From Streptomyces sp. NBC_01454 (GTDB lineage: Bacteria > Actinomycetota > Actinomycetes > Streptomycetales > Streptomycetaceae): 64,000 nucleotides of DNA. Below, piece after piece: positions 9,266 to 17,298 of this stretch. Position 1 is the first letter of the stretch; every line of letters begins with the position of its first letter. Under the pieces are notes generated by a model. It searched no databases, was not told the origin of the DNA, and worked only from the letters and a program-made list of their open reading frames with translations. The stretch spans positions 6,076,001 through 6,140,000 of the forward strand of contig NZ_CP109460.1 of the NCBI RefSeq assembly GCF_036227565.1. Direction: 5' to 3'. Position numbers and translations under genes: made by a program.

Positions 9266-10312
9266 TCAGTCGCGCACGGGCAGTTCCGCCGCCAGGGCCG
9301 CGGCCGCCTGCACCAGTGGCAGGGCGAGCAGTGCCCCCGTCCCCTCACCCGCAGTGACGCCGTGGTCGAGCAAAGGGTTGAGCGCGATCCGGTCCAGCGC
9401 CTTCGCCTGCGCCGGCTCCCCGCTCGCCTGCCCGGCCACCCACCAGTCCGGCGCCCGGAACGCCACCCGCTGCGCCACCAGCGCACAGGCCGCCGAGACC
9501 ACCCCGTCCAGGATCACCGGGGTGCGGCGCACCGCGCTCTGCAGCAGAAAGCCGGTCATCGCGGTCAGATCCGCGCCGCCGACCGCGGCCAGCAGCTCCA
9601 GCTGATCGCCGAGCACCGGACGGGCCCGCCGCAGGGCGTCGCGGATCGCCGCACACTTGCGCATCCACGCCAGATCGTCGATGGGGGCCCCGCCCCGCCC
9701 CGTGACCACCGAGGCGTCCGTGCCGCACAGCGCGGCGATCAGGGTGCTCGCCGCCGTCGTCCCGCCGACGCTCAGATCGCCCAGCACCACCAGATCGGTG
9801 CCGGCGTCCGCCTCCTCGTCCGCGAGGGCCATCCCGGTCCGGAACGCGGCCTCGGCCTCCTCGGCCGTCAGCGCGTCCTCGATGTCGATCCGCCCCGAAC
9901 CGCGCCGCACCCGGTGCCGGGTGACCTCCTCGGGCAGCTCCCCGGGCTCGCAGTCCACCGCCAGATCGACCACCCGCAGCTGCGCCCCCGCGCCGCGGGC
10001 CAGCACCGCCGCCGGGCTCGCACCGTCCAGCACGGCCCGTACGAGATCCCTGGTGGTCCCCGCCGGCCGGGCCGAGACACCCAGCTTCGCCACACCGTGA
10101 TCGCCCGCGAACAGCAGCACCCGCGGCCGCGCGACGGGCCGCACCGGCACCTGCTGCTGCGCGGCGGCCAGCCACTCGCCCAGCTCGTCGAGGCGGCCCA
10201 GCGCCCCCGGCGGCACGGCCAGGCGCGCCCGCCGCTCCTCGGCGGTGCGGCGTACCCCGCCGTCGGGGCGCTCGATCAGGTGGGCGAAGTCATCGAGATT
10301 CAGGGCGCTCAT
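9266..10312 (-). CDS. cobT: nicotinate-nucleotide-dimethylbenzimidazole phosphoribosyltransferase
   Basis: Activates 5,6-dimethylbenzimidazole to alpha-ribazole phosphate for cobalamin. Typical motifs are FAGDHGVAKLGVSA, GDLSVGGTTAAST and GRGGAPIDDLAW, and the C-terminal GVTAGEGTGALLAL holds the catalytic Glu. 348 residues, normal length. ATG at 10312. It follows the methyltransferase gene by 16 bp and belongs to a cobU-methyltransferase-cobT operon read leftward. Confidence 0.95.
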   Translation of the reverse strand: MSALNLDDFAHLIERPDGGVRRTAEERRARLAVPPGALGRLDELGEWLAAAQQQVPVRPVARPRVLLFAGDHGVAKLGVSARPAGTTRDLVRAVLDGASPAAVLARGAGAQLRVVDLAVDCEPGELPEEVTRHRVRRGSGRIDIEDALTAEEAEAAFRTGMALADEEADAGTDLVVLGDLSVGGTTAASTLIAALCGTDASVVTGRGGAPIDDLAWMRKCAAIRDALRRARPVLGDQLELLAAVGGADLTAMTGFLLQSAVRRTPVILDGVVSAACALVAQRVAFRAPDWWVAGQASGEPAQAKALDRIALNPLLDHGVTAGEGTGALLALPLVQAAAALAAELPVRD

Positions 10313-10328
10313 TGGGCGCAGATTACCG

Positions 10329-11102
10329 TCAACTCACCGCTGACGAGGCACGTCGGGGGGAACGGGCTCCCGCGAAGCGCACCTCGCACACCAGGGGCGT
10401 CAGCGCCCGCAGCACCGGCGCCCGCTGCCCCAGCCACGACGGCAGGACCCACGCCGCCGGCCGCCCCGCCCGGCCCGGTGCCGGCACCGGCGCGACCTCG
10501 CGCACCGCGGCGATCCCCGGGTGCGTACCCGCCACCCGCGGCAGGTCACCGCGGTCCAGCCCCCAGCGCACCGGAGCCGGCCGCCGGCCGCCGCCCGGCG
10601 CGGCCGCGGCCCGCCGGGCCAGCGCCGCGGTCAGCCGTGGCAGGGCGTCAAAGACCAGCGCACCACCGGGAAACCGCTCCGCACACGCCGCCAGCAGCGC
10701 CCGCACCGCCGCCGGCGACAGCCGCATCAGCACCCCCGGCGCGGTGACGATGACCCCGCGCTGCGGTTCCCGCACGGCGTCCAGCCAGCCGTGGCCGCCC
10801 GCCGCGCAGGCGACCGTACGCCGCCGGGGCCCGTCCGGCAGCAGCATCCGGCGCACCGCCGCGGCCTCCGGCACCACCACCGTCAGCCAGGTCAGCCGCC
10901 CGTTGTCCAGCCGCCAGAAGCCGGTATCACCGGTATCGAGGCCCTCCCCGAGCGCGACCACCGTGGCCTGCGGGTACCGCTCCAGATAGGCGCGGACGGC
11001 CGCGTCGAATCGCCGCCCGCGCGCCCCCGGCTCCCGGGCGGGCGACGCGGCCCGCCCGGCCGGTGCATCAGTCTGGGGCCGGGTCCGCTCGGATTCACTC
11101 AC
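10329..11102 (-). CDS. class I SAM methyltransferase, leucine carboxyl methyltransferase (LCMT/PPM)-like
   Basis: 257 residues. RFDAAVRAYLERYPQATVVALGEGLDTGFWR-like sequence (residues about 31-62) resembles the N-terminal Rossmann region of the LCMT/Ppm1 family, in which the glycines of ALGEGLDT bind SAM. The region GVIVTAPGVLMRLSP resembles its later core strand. The substrate is unknown. It sits between cobU and cobT, 62 bp after the former and 16 bp before the latter, so it is likely co-expressed with cobalamin genes; a role in that pathway is only inferred. GTG start at 11102 with a weak, close GAGG. Confidence 0.75.
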   Translation of the reverse strand: MSESERTRPQTDAPAGRAASPAREPGARGRRFDAAVRAYLERYPQATVVALGEGLDTGDTGFWRLDNGRLTWLTVVVPEAAAVRRMLLPDGPRRRTVACAAGGHGWLDAVREPQRGVIVTAPGVLMRLSPAAVRALLAACAERFPGGALVFDALPRLTAALARRAAAAPGGGRRPAPVRWGLDRGDLPRVAGTHPGIAAVREVAPVPAPGRAGRPAAWVLPSWLGQRAPVLRALTPLVCEVRFAGARSPRRASSAVS

Positions 11103-11164
11103 ACCTCAAGAGCACCCGGCGCCGCACCCCGGGGCAAGCGGACACGGGCCCCGCCGGGCATCCG

Positions 11165-12556
11165 TCATCCACGCAGCGCAAGCGCCTGGCCCGCGACGAC
11201 CAGCAGCACCTGCTCGCACTCCGCGGCGAACGCCGCGTTCAGCCGCCCCAGTTCGTCGCGGAACCGGCGGCCCGCCGGCGTCGCCGGGACGACTCCGGAG
11301 CCGACCTCGTTGCTGACCGCCACCACCGGCCGCGGGGTCGCGCGCACCCCCGCCACCAGTGCGTCGGTCCGCTCCCGCAGCGCCTGCCGGCCCCCGGCCT
11401 CCCACGTCTCGTCGTCCCACGCCCCGACCTCGTCCATGACATGCGTCAGCCACAGCGCCAGACAGTCGATGAGCAGCGGCGAGGCATCGGCCGCCCGGCC
11501 GGCCCCGGACCCCGCGACGGCCCCGGCGGCATCCGCCCCGGGACCCGCGGCCTCCACACCGGGCCACACGGCGCCGGCGTCCCGCCGAGCCCCGGCCGCT
11601 TCCTGCCCGGCCGGGGCGGCTGTCTTCCCCGGCCTCCCCGCTTCCAGCAGCGGCACCAGATCGCACGTCTCGACCGTCCGCCAGCTGCCCGGGCGCCGCT
11701 CGCGGTGCAGCGAGACCCGCTGCGCCCAGTCCTCGTCGCCGTCCCGGGTCCCCCCGGTGGCCACGTACACCACGTCCGGGAAGGCCGCGAGCCGCCGTTC
11801 CGCCTCCACCGACTTCCCGCTGCGCGCCCCGCCCAGCACCAGCGTGCGCCGCGGCAGATCCGGCACCGCGTGATACTCACCGACCACCAGCGAACTGCCG
11901 TCCGCCACCGCGCGGGCACCCACCGCCGCCAGCCTGCGGTGCAGCTCGGGCCCCGGCGGCACGCCGTGATCCACGTGCACCGCGACCACATCCGTCGCCG
12001 CGTCGACCAGGCCGCCCGCCCGCAGCCGGGCCAGCGCGTCCGGCCGCTCCAGCACATCGAGCAGCACCAGGTCGTAGGGCCCCGCGCCGCCCTGGCCGCG
12101 GTCACCGCCGCCCGCCGCCCGGCCGGTGCCGCCCGGCAGCCCGGCCGGTGCCGCGCCCGGCGGCAGATACAGCAGCCGCTCGCCGTCGGTGCCGGAGATC
12201 TCATAGCCGGTGCCCGGGATGTCCACCGCGACCGCCCGCACCCGGTGCCCGTCGAGCAGGGCCAGCTCCCGCCCGTCGGCGACCCGGCCCGGCTGCGGCA
12301 GCCCGGCCGGCACCTCCATCGCCGGGCCGTCGTGCGGATGCGAGAGCAGTACCTGCCGGACGCCCGCCAGCGACCGCCCGGCCCGGGCGGCCGCGAAGGC
12401 CGGCCCCGGCGTCAGATCGATCAGCAGCACGCCGTCGACGAGCAGCGCGGTCGCCGCCCGCGCCCCGTCGCCGACGGCGGTCGCACAGGCGGCACACGGG
12501 CAGCCGGGGCGCGGCAGCCCCTGCGGGGCCCCGGTGCCGAGGAGAGTCACATCCAC
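11165..12556 (-). CDS. cobU: fusion: PhnP/PqqB-like metallo-beta-lactamase fold plus adenosylcobinamide kinase/guanylyltransferase
   Basis: 463 residues. The N-terminal part (about 1-235) begins VDVTLLGTGAPQGLP with a CPCAAC pair, like the PhnP branch of the metallo-beta-lactamase superfamily. Its metal motif is degenerate: SHPHDGPAME at about 72-81 instead of HxHxDH. The C-terminal part is CobU: Walker A GGARSGKS (about 242-249), the guanylylated His in RVSLHRERR (about 284) and the VAVSNEVGSG motif. An Ala/Gly-rich insert of about 50 residues (about 305-360) interrupts the kinase domain. GTG at 12556 is the likely start. CobU phosphorylates adenosylcobinamide and adds GMP; the role of the N-terminal domain is unknown. 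Confidence 0.88.
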   Translation of the reverse strand: MDVTLLGTGAPQGLPRPGCPCAACATAVGDGARAATALLVDGVLLIDLTPGPAFAAARAGRSLAGVRQVLLSHPHDGPAMEVPAGLPQPGRVADGRELALLDGHRVRAVAVDIPGTGYEISGTDGERLLYLPPGAAPAGLPGGTGRAAGGGDRGQGGAGPYDLVLLDVLERPDALARLRAGGLVDAATDVVAVHVDHGVPPGPELHRRLAAVGARAVADGSSLVVGEYHAVPDLPRRTLVLGGARSGKSVEAERRLAAFPDVVYVATGGTRDGDEDWAQRVSLHRERRPGSWRTVETCDLVPLLEAGRPGKTAAPAGQEAAGARRDAGAVWPGVEAAGPGADAAGAVAGSGAGRAADASPLLIDCLALWLTHVMDEVGAWDDETWEAGGRQALRERTDALVAGVRATPRPVVAVSNEVGSGVVPATPAGRRFRDELGRLNAAFAAECEQVLLVVAGQALALRG

Positions 12557-12717
12557 ACCGCCGAGTTTCTCGCGTCCGGCCGCGGTGAGCGCGGCGGGGG
12601 CGGACTCGACACGGCCGTTAGGCTGCCGATCAGCACGGAAGCACGGCACCGCGCAACGTGGCAGGACCACTTCCGCGGTGGCACGGACTCGTACCCGGTG
12701 GGATCCAGGAGGCGGAC

Positions 12718-12933
12718 ATGGCGTGGACGTGGCGGTTCGAGACGGCGGACGGCGCGGAGGCGGCGCCCGCCGTGCAGCCGGAGGAGTTCACCACGCAGGG
12801 CGACGCGGAGTCCTGGATCGGCGAGGAGTGGAAGGCCCTCCTTGAGGGCGGCGTCGACCAGGTCAGGCTCTTCGAGGACGGCACGGAGATCTACGCGGGC
12901 CCGATGAGCCTGCACGCGGACGCCGAGGGCTGA
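12718..12933 (+). CDS. small acidic conserved protein
   Basis: 71 residues, acidic, with several Trp (MAWTWRFE, ESWIGEEWK). No known motif is recognised; similar proteins are common in Streptomyces. ATG at 12718 has a perfect AGGAGG seven bases upstream, which fixes the start. It ends 7 bp before a strong hairpin shared with the convergent gene. Confidence 0.85.
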   Translation: MAWTWRFETADGAEAAPAVQPEEFTTQGDAESWIGEEWKALLEGGVDQVRLFEDGTEIYAGPMSLHADAEG

Positions 12934-12939
12934 GCGCGC

Positions 12940-12987
12940 GAACGCGGCGCGGCCGGCCCCCACAGAGGGGCCGGCCGCGCCGCGTTC
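12940..12987. terminator. bidirectional terminator
   Basis: Perfect 21-bp stem (12940-12960 with 12967-12987) and 6-base loop CACAGA, between two convergent genes. Confidence 0.9.
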
Positions 12988-13017
12988 ACGTCCGCACCAT
13001 CGGAGCGAACCCGCCGG

Positions 13018-13614
13018 TCAGGGTCGCTGACCCCGCTTGACCTGCGGCTTCGGCAGCCGCAGCCGCCGCATCTGGAGCGTGCGCATCACCGCGTACGCCT
13101 TCACGCCCTTGAGGTTCTCGTTCGGGAAGCGCTCCTCCAGCCGCTTGCCCATACGGAACCAGATCAGCACCGAGTCGAGCACGATCAGCACGATCAGCAC
13201 CAGCCACAGCAGCAGCGCGATGCTCTGGATCGAGGGCACCCGGATCATGGTGAGCACCAGGATCACCACGGCCATCGGCAGGAAGAACTCGGCGACGCAC
13301 CAGCGGGAGTCGACATAGTCCCGCGCGAACCGGCGCACCGGCCCCTTGTCGCGCACCGGCAGATACCGCTCATCGCCGTTGGCCAGCGCCTCGCGCTGAC
13401 GGGCCATGTCGGTACGGCGGGCCTCACGCTGGGCCTTGGTCGCTTCCTTGCGGTTGGCCGGCGTGTGCGCACGGGAGCGGCGCTGCGACTGCGCCTGGTT
13501 GCGTTTGGGCGTCGGGCGGCCCTTGGGGGCCTCCGGATCGCGGGGCTGCTGGGGCTGGTCCGCGGTCACCTTGGCGGTCGCGGCCTGCTCATCCTTCGAA
13601 CGGCTTCGGAACAC
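13018..13614 (-). CDS. DUF3043-type membrane protein
   Basis: 198 residues. A basic, Gln/Lys/Arg-rich cytoplasmic N-terminus (about 1-105) is followed by two adjacent membrane helices (about 110-160) and a basic tail ending PKPQVKRGQRP. This is the DUF3043 arrangement common in actinobacteria; function unknown. The GTG at 13614 gives VFRSRSKDEQ, similar to homologue beginnings I recall; the Shine-Dalgarno is weak. Divergent from pspA. Confidence 0.85.
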   Translation of the reverse strand: MFRSRSKDEQAATAKVTADQPQQPRDPEAPKGRPTPKRNQAQSQRRSRAHTPANRKEATKAQREARRTDMARQREALANGDERYLPVRDKGPVRRFARDYVDSRWCVAEFFLPMAVVILVLTMIRVPSIQSIALLLWLVLIVLIVLDSVLIWFRMGKRLEERFPNENLKGVKAYAVMRTLQMRRLRLPKPQVKRGQRP

Positions 13615-13843
13615 AACACCCAAGATACGTGCTCGCCGCGGTGGGACCACGGTCCGACGGGCACGATCCGGCAACGGAGCACCCCCGGCCGTACCGTTTC
13701 ACCAGGACCGCCGACGCCGCATACCCGGTCAGAGCGGACATCACGCCGATGGTCCGGACTCTCCACTACTCCCTGCGCGGGAGGAGCGGCGCCCGCGATC
13801 GTCCTGGAGGAGGAGCGCATCCGGGCGCGAACAGTGCGGTAAT

Positions 13844-13871
13844 GGAACCAGGGCCCGTACTGTGGGGTCTG
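13844..13871 (+). promoter_or_regulatory. possible ECF-type promoter of pspA
   Basis: GGAAC (13844-13848) and GTCTG (13867-13871) are separated by 18 bases, similar to the GAAC/GTC promoters of envelope-stress ECF sigma factors, about 60 bp before pspA. One base longer than usual spacing. The rest of the 13615-13929 gap has no gene. Confidence 0.35.
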
Positions 13872-13929
13872 TAGATGTGCTGGAGCCTAAGCCCGAGGTG
13901 ACTCGGCCAGAAGGGGGCGCGCGAGGCCC

Positions 13930-14730
13930 ATGAGCGATGGTGTCATGAAGCGGATGGGGATGATCTTCCGCGCGAAGGCCAACAAGGCCCTGGACCGGGC
14001 CGAAGACCCGCGCGAGACCCTCGACTACTCGTACCAGAAGCAGCTGGAGCTGCTGCAGAAGGTGCGCCGCGGGGTCGCCGACGTGGCGACCTCCCGCAAG
14101 CGCCTGGAGTTGCAGCTCAACCAGCTCCAGGGCCAGTCCAGCAAGCTGGAGGACCAGGGCCGCAAGGCGCTGGCGCTCGGCCGCGAGGACCTGGCCCGTG
14201 AGGCGCTGACCCGCCGCAGCGCGCTGCAGCAGCAGGTCACCGACCTGGAGACGCAGCACCAGACCCTGCAGGGCGAGGAGGAGAAGCTCACCCTCGCCTC
14301 CCAGCGGCTGCAGGCCAAGGTCGACGCGTTCCGCACCAAGAAGGAGACGATCAAGGCCACGTACACGGCCGCCCAGGCGCAGACCCGGATCGGCGAGGCC
14401 TTCTCCGGCATCTCCGAGGAGATGGGCGACGTCGGCATGGCCATCCAGCGTGCGGAGGACAAGACCGCGCAGCTGCAGGCCAGGGCCGGTGCCATCGACG
14501 AGCTGATGGCCTCCGGCGCGCTGGACGACCCGTCCGGCATGGCCAAGGACGACATCACCGCCGAGCTGGACCGGCTCTCCGGTGGCAGCGATGTCGAACT
14601 GGAGCTGCAGCGGATGAAGGCCGAGCTCGCCGGAGGTTCGTCCGACGGCCAGCAGGCCCTCGAGAGCGGCCAGAACGGCGGGGCCCAGCCCGCCCGGCCG
14701 CAGGACCAGCCGCGTTTCGACAAGCAGTGA
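13930..14730 (+). CDS. pspA: phage shock protein A (PspA/IM30 family)
   Basis: 266 residues, almost entirely alpha-helical coiled coil (about 25-185) with the PspA N-terminus (MKRMGMIFRAKANKALDRAEDPRETLDYSY). Family members bind stressed membranes as oligomers and keep the proton-motive force. A low-complexity Gly/Gln/Pro tail (about 235-266) is extra. ATG at 13930. The partner gene pspAA follows after 56 bp. Membrane-damage induction is expected from the family; a possible ECF promoter lies upstream. Confidence 0.95.
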   Translation: MSDGVMKRMGMIFRAKANKALDRAEDPRETLDYSYQKQLELLQKVRRGVADVATSRKRLELQLNQLQGQSSKLEDQGRKALALGREDLAREALTRRSALQQQVTDLETQHQTLQGEEEKLTLASQRLQAKVDAFRTKKETIKATYTAAQAQTRIGEAFSGISEEMGDVGMAIQRAEDKTAQLQARAGAIDELMASGALDDPSGMAKDDITAELDRLSGGSDVELELQRMKAELAGGSSDGQQALESGQNGGAQPARPQDQPRFDKQ

Positions 14731-14786
14731 CGGTCCGCGGCGGCTAGCCTCGCAGAGATCGTCGGACCGGACCAAGGGAGACCGTC

Positions 14787-15065
14787 GTGATCGTACGGAT
14801 CATGGGGGAGGGCCAGGTGAAGCTGGACGACGCCCACTTCACCGAGCTCAACAAGCTGGACGATGAGCTGCTCGCCGAGATGGAGAGCGGCGACGAAGAA
14901 GGCTTCCGGCGCACCCTCGGCGCCCTGCTCGACGCGGTGCGCCGCCTGGGCACACCGCTTCCCGACGACGCCCTCGAACCGTCCGCCCTCATCCTGCCGT
15001 CCCCGGAGGCCTCCCTCGGCGAGGTCCGGGAAATGCTCAGTGACGACGGGTTGATCCCGGGCTGA
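14787..15065 (+). CDS. pspAA: PspA-associated protein PspAA
   Basis: 92 residues. It begins MIVRIMGEGQVKLDDAHFTELNKLDDELL and ends with an acidic segment, the pattern of the PspAA family found directly after pspA in actinobacteria. GTG at 14787 is preceded by AAGGGAG. It probably binds or regulates PspA; the mechanism is not shown by the sequence. A hairpin follows its stop. Confidence 0.85.
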   Translation: MIVRIMGEGQVKLDDAHFTELNKLDDELLAEMESGDEEGFRRTLGALLDAVRRLGTPLPDDALEPSALILPSPEASLGEVREMLSDDGLIPG

Positions 15066-15106
15066 ATTCCGGCCGGGCATCGCCCGGTCACTCCACTCCA
15101 GCGCAC

Positions 15107-15137
15107 AGCGCCCCGGCCCCTCGAGGACCGGGGCGCT
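15107..15137 (+). terminator. terminator after pspA-pspAA
   Basis: 10-bp perfect stem (15107-15116 with 15128-15137) and an 11-base loop. It separates pspAA from the kinase gene that begins 14 bp later, so the kinase probably has its own promoter or depends on read-through. Confidence 0.65.
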
Positions 15138-15150
15138 ACCGTTTGCTCTT

Positions 15151-16452
15151 GTGAGCCTCCTCGATCCCCGCCCGGACACGACGCGCGCCGGCCGCTTCCA
15201 GTGGCACCGCACGCATCCGCGCGCGTGGGACGCCCTCGTGGTCATCGTCGCCTTCGGGACCATCCTGTCCGGTGCGATGGCCGGTCCGCACGGCTCGCAG
15301 GGCGCGCGATTCGTCCGCCACGAGCTGTCCGCCGTCGGCGTGGCGCTGGCCGCGCTGGCCTGTGTCGTCCTGGTCCTGCGCCACCGGCTGCCGCGCACGG
15401 TTCTCGCGGTGACGGTCGTGCTCACCCTCGGGGAGCTGTTCACCCGCACCGGCTCCCAGGGGGTCCCGGTGGCCGCCGTCACCGTGATCGCCCTCTACGG
15501 ACTGGCCTCCCGCACCGACCGCCCCACCACCTGGCGGGTCGGCGCGCTGACCGTCGTCGTGCTGACCGCCGCCGCGATGCTCTACGGGCCCCGCCCCTGG
15601 TACGCGCAGGAGAACATCGGGCTCTTCGCCTGGACCGGCATGGCCGCGGCGGCCGGTGACGCGGTCCGCAGCCGCCGCGCCTTCGTCGACGCCATCCGGG
15701 AGCGCGCCGAACGCGCCGAGCGCACCCGCGACGAGGAGGCCCGGCGCCGGGTCGCCGAGGAGCGCCTGCGGATCGCCCGCGAGCTGCACGACGTCGTCGC
15801 CCATCACATCGCCCTGGTCAACGTCCAGGCCGGGGTCGCCTCGCACGTCATGGACAACCGTCCCGACCAGGCCAAGGAGGCGCTGGCGCATGTGCGCGAG
15901 GCGTCCCGCTCGGCGCTGGAGGAACTCCGCACCACCGTCGGCCTGCTGCGGCAGTCCGGCGATCCGAAGGCGCCGACCGAGCCGGCCCCGGGCCTGGGCG
16001 TCCTGGACCAGCTCGTCGACGGGTTCGTCCGCGCCGGCATTCCCGTCGATCTGGAGATCCCGCACTCGCCCCGGCCGCTGCCCGCCTCCGTCGACCTCAC
16101 CGCCTACCGCGTGGTCCAGGAAGCGCTGACCAACGTCCACAAGCACGCCGGGGAGGGGGCCCGGGCCACGGTCCGGATCGTCCACTCCGACACCGCGCTG
16201 ACCGTCACCGTCCTGGACGACGGCGCGGGCCGGGCCGGTGTACCGCGCCAGAAGGGCGGCGAGCGGCCGTCCGCGGATCCGGACCGCCCCGGCGGGACCG
16301 AGGACAGCGGCGGCGGCCACGGCCTGATCGGGATGCGCGAGCGGGTCTTCGCGCTGCGCGGCACCGTCGAGACCGGCCCCCGCGCGGCCGGCGGCTTCCA
16401 GGTGCGGGTGACCCTTCCACTGCAGTCCGTCCGTACGGGGGAGACGACATGA
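15151..16452 (+). CDS. sensor histidine kinase (NarL-partner type, HisKA_3)
   Basis: 433 residues. About five membrane segments fill residues 28-170, then a short coiled coil (Arg/Glu-rich, 175-205) leads to the HisKA_3 box with His213 (RELHDVVAHH). The HATPase domain follows (EALTNVHKHA, DDGAGR, GLIGMRERV). A Pro/Gly/Asp-rich insert sits between the N and G boxes. GTG at 15151. Its stop overlaps the response-regulator start (ATGA), so the pair is translationally coupled. No extracellular sensory domain is seen, as in intramembrane-sensing kinases; the signal is unknown. Confidence 0.92.
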   Translation: MSLLDPRPDTTRAGRFQWHRTHPRAWDALVVIVAFGTILSGAMAGPHGSQGARFVRHELSAVGVALAALACVVLVLRHRLPRTVLAVTVVLTLGELFTRTGSQGVPVAAVTVIALYGLASRTDRPTTWRVGALTVVVLTAAAMLYGPRPWYAQENIGLFAWTGMAAAAGDAVRSRRAFVDAIRERAERAERTRDEEARRRVAEERLRIARELHDVVAHHIALVNVQAGVASHVMDNRPDQAKEALAHVREASRSALEELRTTVGLLRQSGDPKAPTEPAPGLGVLDQLVDGFVRAGIPVDLEIPHSPRPLPASVDLTAYRVVQEALTNVHKHAGEGARATVRIVHSDTALTVTVLDDGAGRAGVPRQKGGERPSADPDRPGGTEDSGGGHGLIGMRERVFALRGTVETGPRAAGGFQVRVTLPLQSVRTGETT

Positions 16453-17126
16453 CGATCAGGGTGCTGCTCGCCGATGACCAGGCGCTGCTGCGCAGCGCGT
16501 TCCGGGTGCTGGTCGACTCCGAAGCGGACATGCGGGTCGTGGGGGAGGCCTGCGACGGCGCGGGCGCCTATGAACTGACCCGGGCCGAGCGCCCCGACGT
16601 GGTCCTGATGGACATCCGGATGCCCGGCGTGGACGGCCTGGCGGCCACCCGTCTGATCAGTGAGGACCCCGATCTCACCGGGGTCCGGGTGGTCATCCTG
16701 ACGACGTTCGAGGCCGACGACTATGTGGTGCAGGCGCTGCGCAACGGCGCCAGCGGCTTCCTCGGCAAGGGCGCCGAACCGGACGAGATGCTGCACGCCA
16801 TCCGGATCGCTGCGGCCGGTGAGGCGCTGCTGTCACCGGTGGCGACCAAGGGCCTGATCGCCAAGTTCCTGGCGCAGGGCAGCGGTTCGGGTGACGGCGG
16901 GCGGGCCACCGGGCGGCTGGCGACGCTGACCGGCCGGGAGCGGGAGGTGCTGACGCTGGTGGCCGGCGGGCTGTCCAACGACGGGATCGCCGAGCAGCTC
17001 GAGGTCAGCCCGCTCACCGTCAAGACGCATGTGAACCGTGCGATGGCCAAACTCGGCGCCCGCGACCGCGCCCAGTTGGTGGTCATCGCCTACGAGTCGG
17101 GGCTCGTACGCCCGAGGGTGCAGTAA
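16449..17126 (+). CDS. NarL/FixJ-family response regulator
   Basis: 225 residues. Receiver domain (about 3-120) with the acidic pair DD9-10, the phosphorylated Asp55 (VLMDIRMPG) and the conserved Thr in ILTTFE. A LuxR-type helix-turn-helix (about 160-218, LTGREREVL and VSPLTVKTHVNRAMAKLGA) binds DNA. It overlaps the kinase gene by 4 bp. The likely targets include the neighbouring RND transporter or the psp genes, but that is inference from position. Confidence 0.94.
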   Translation: MTIRVLLADDQALLRSAFRVLVDSEADMRVVGEACDGAGAYELTRAERPDVVLMDIRMPGVDGLAATRLISEDPDLTGVRVVILTTFEADDYVVQALRNGASGFLGKGAEPDEMLHAIRIAAAGEALLSPVATKGLIAKFLAQGSGSGDGGRATGRLATLTGREREVLTLVAGGLSNDGIAEQLEVSPLTVKTHVNRAMAKLGARDRAQLVVIAYESGLVRPRVQ

Positions 17127-17298
17127 GGGTGGAGTAAACGTACTCCGAACGCGGTACACCCCCCGACCGGAAACCGACCTGCGAGCGAGGAAATCCGGCC
17201 AGGGCGTGCCGGAAGGTTGAGGTGGGCTGCAAAGGCCCCTGTCGTCGGGCCTGAGCAGGCCCCGCCGCCCTTTCGGAACAGAAGAGAGTGACCCCACC

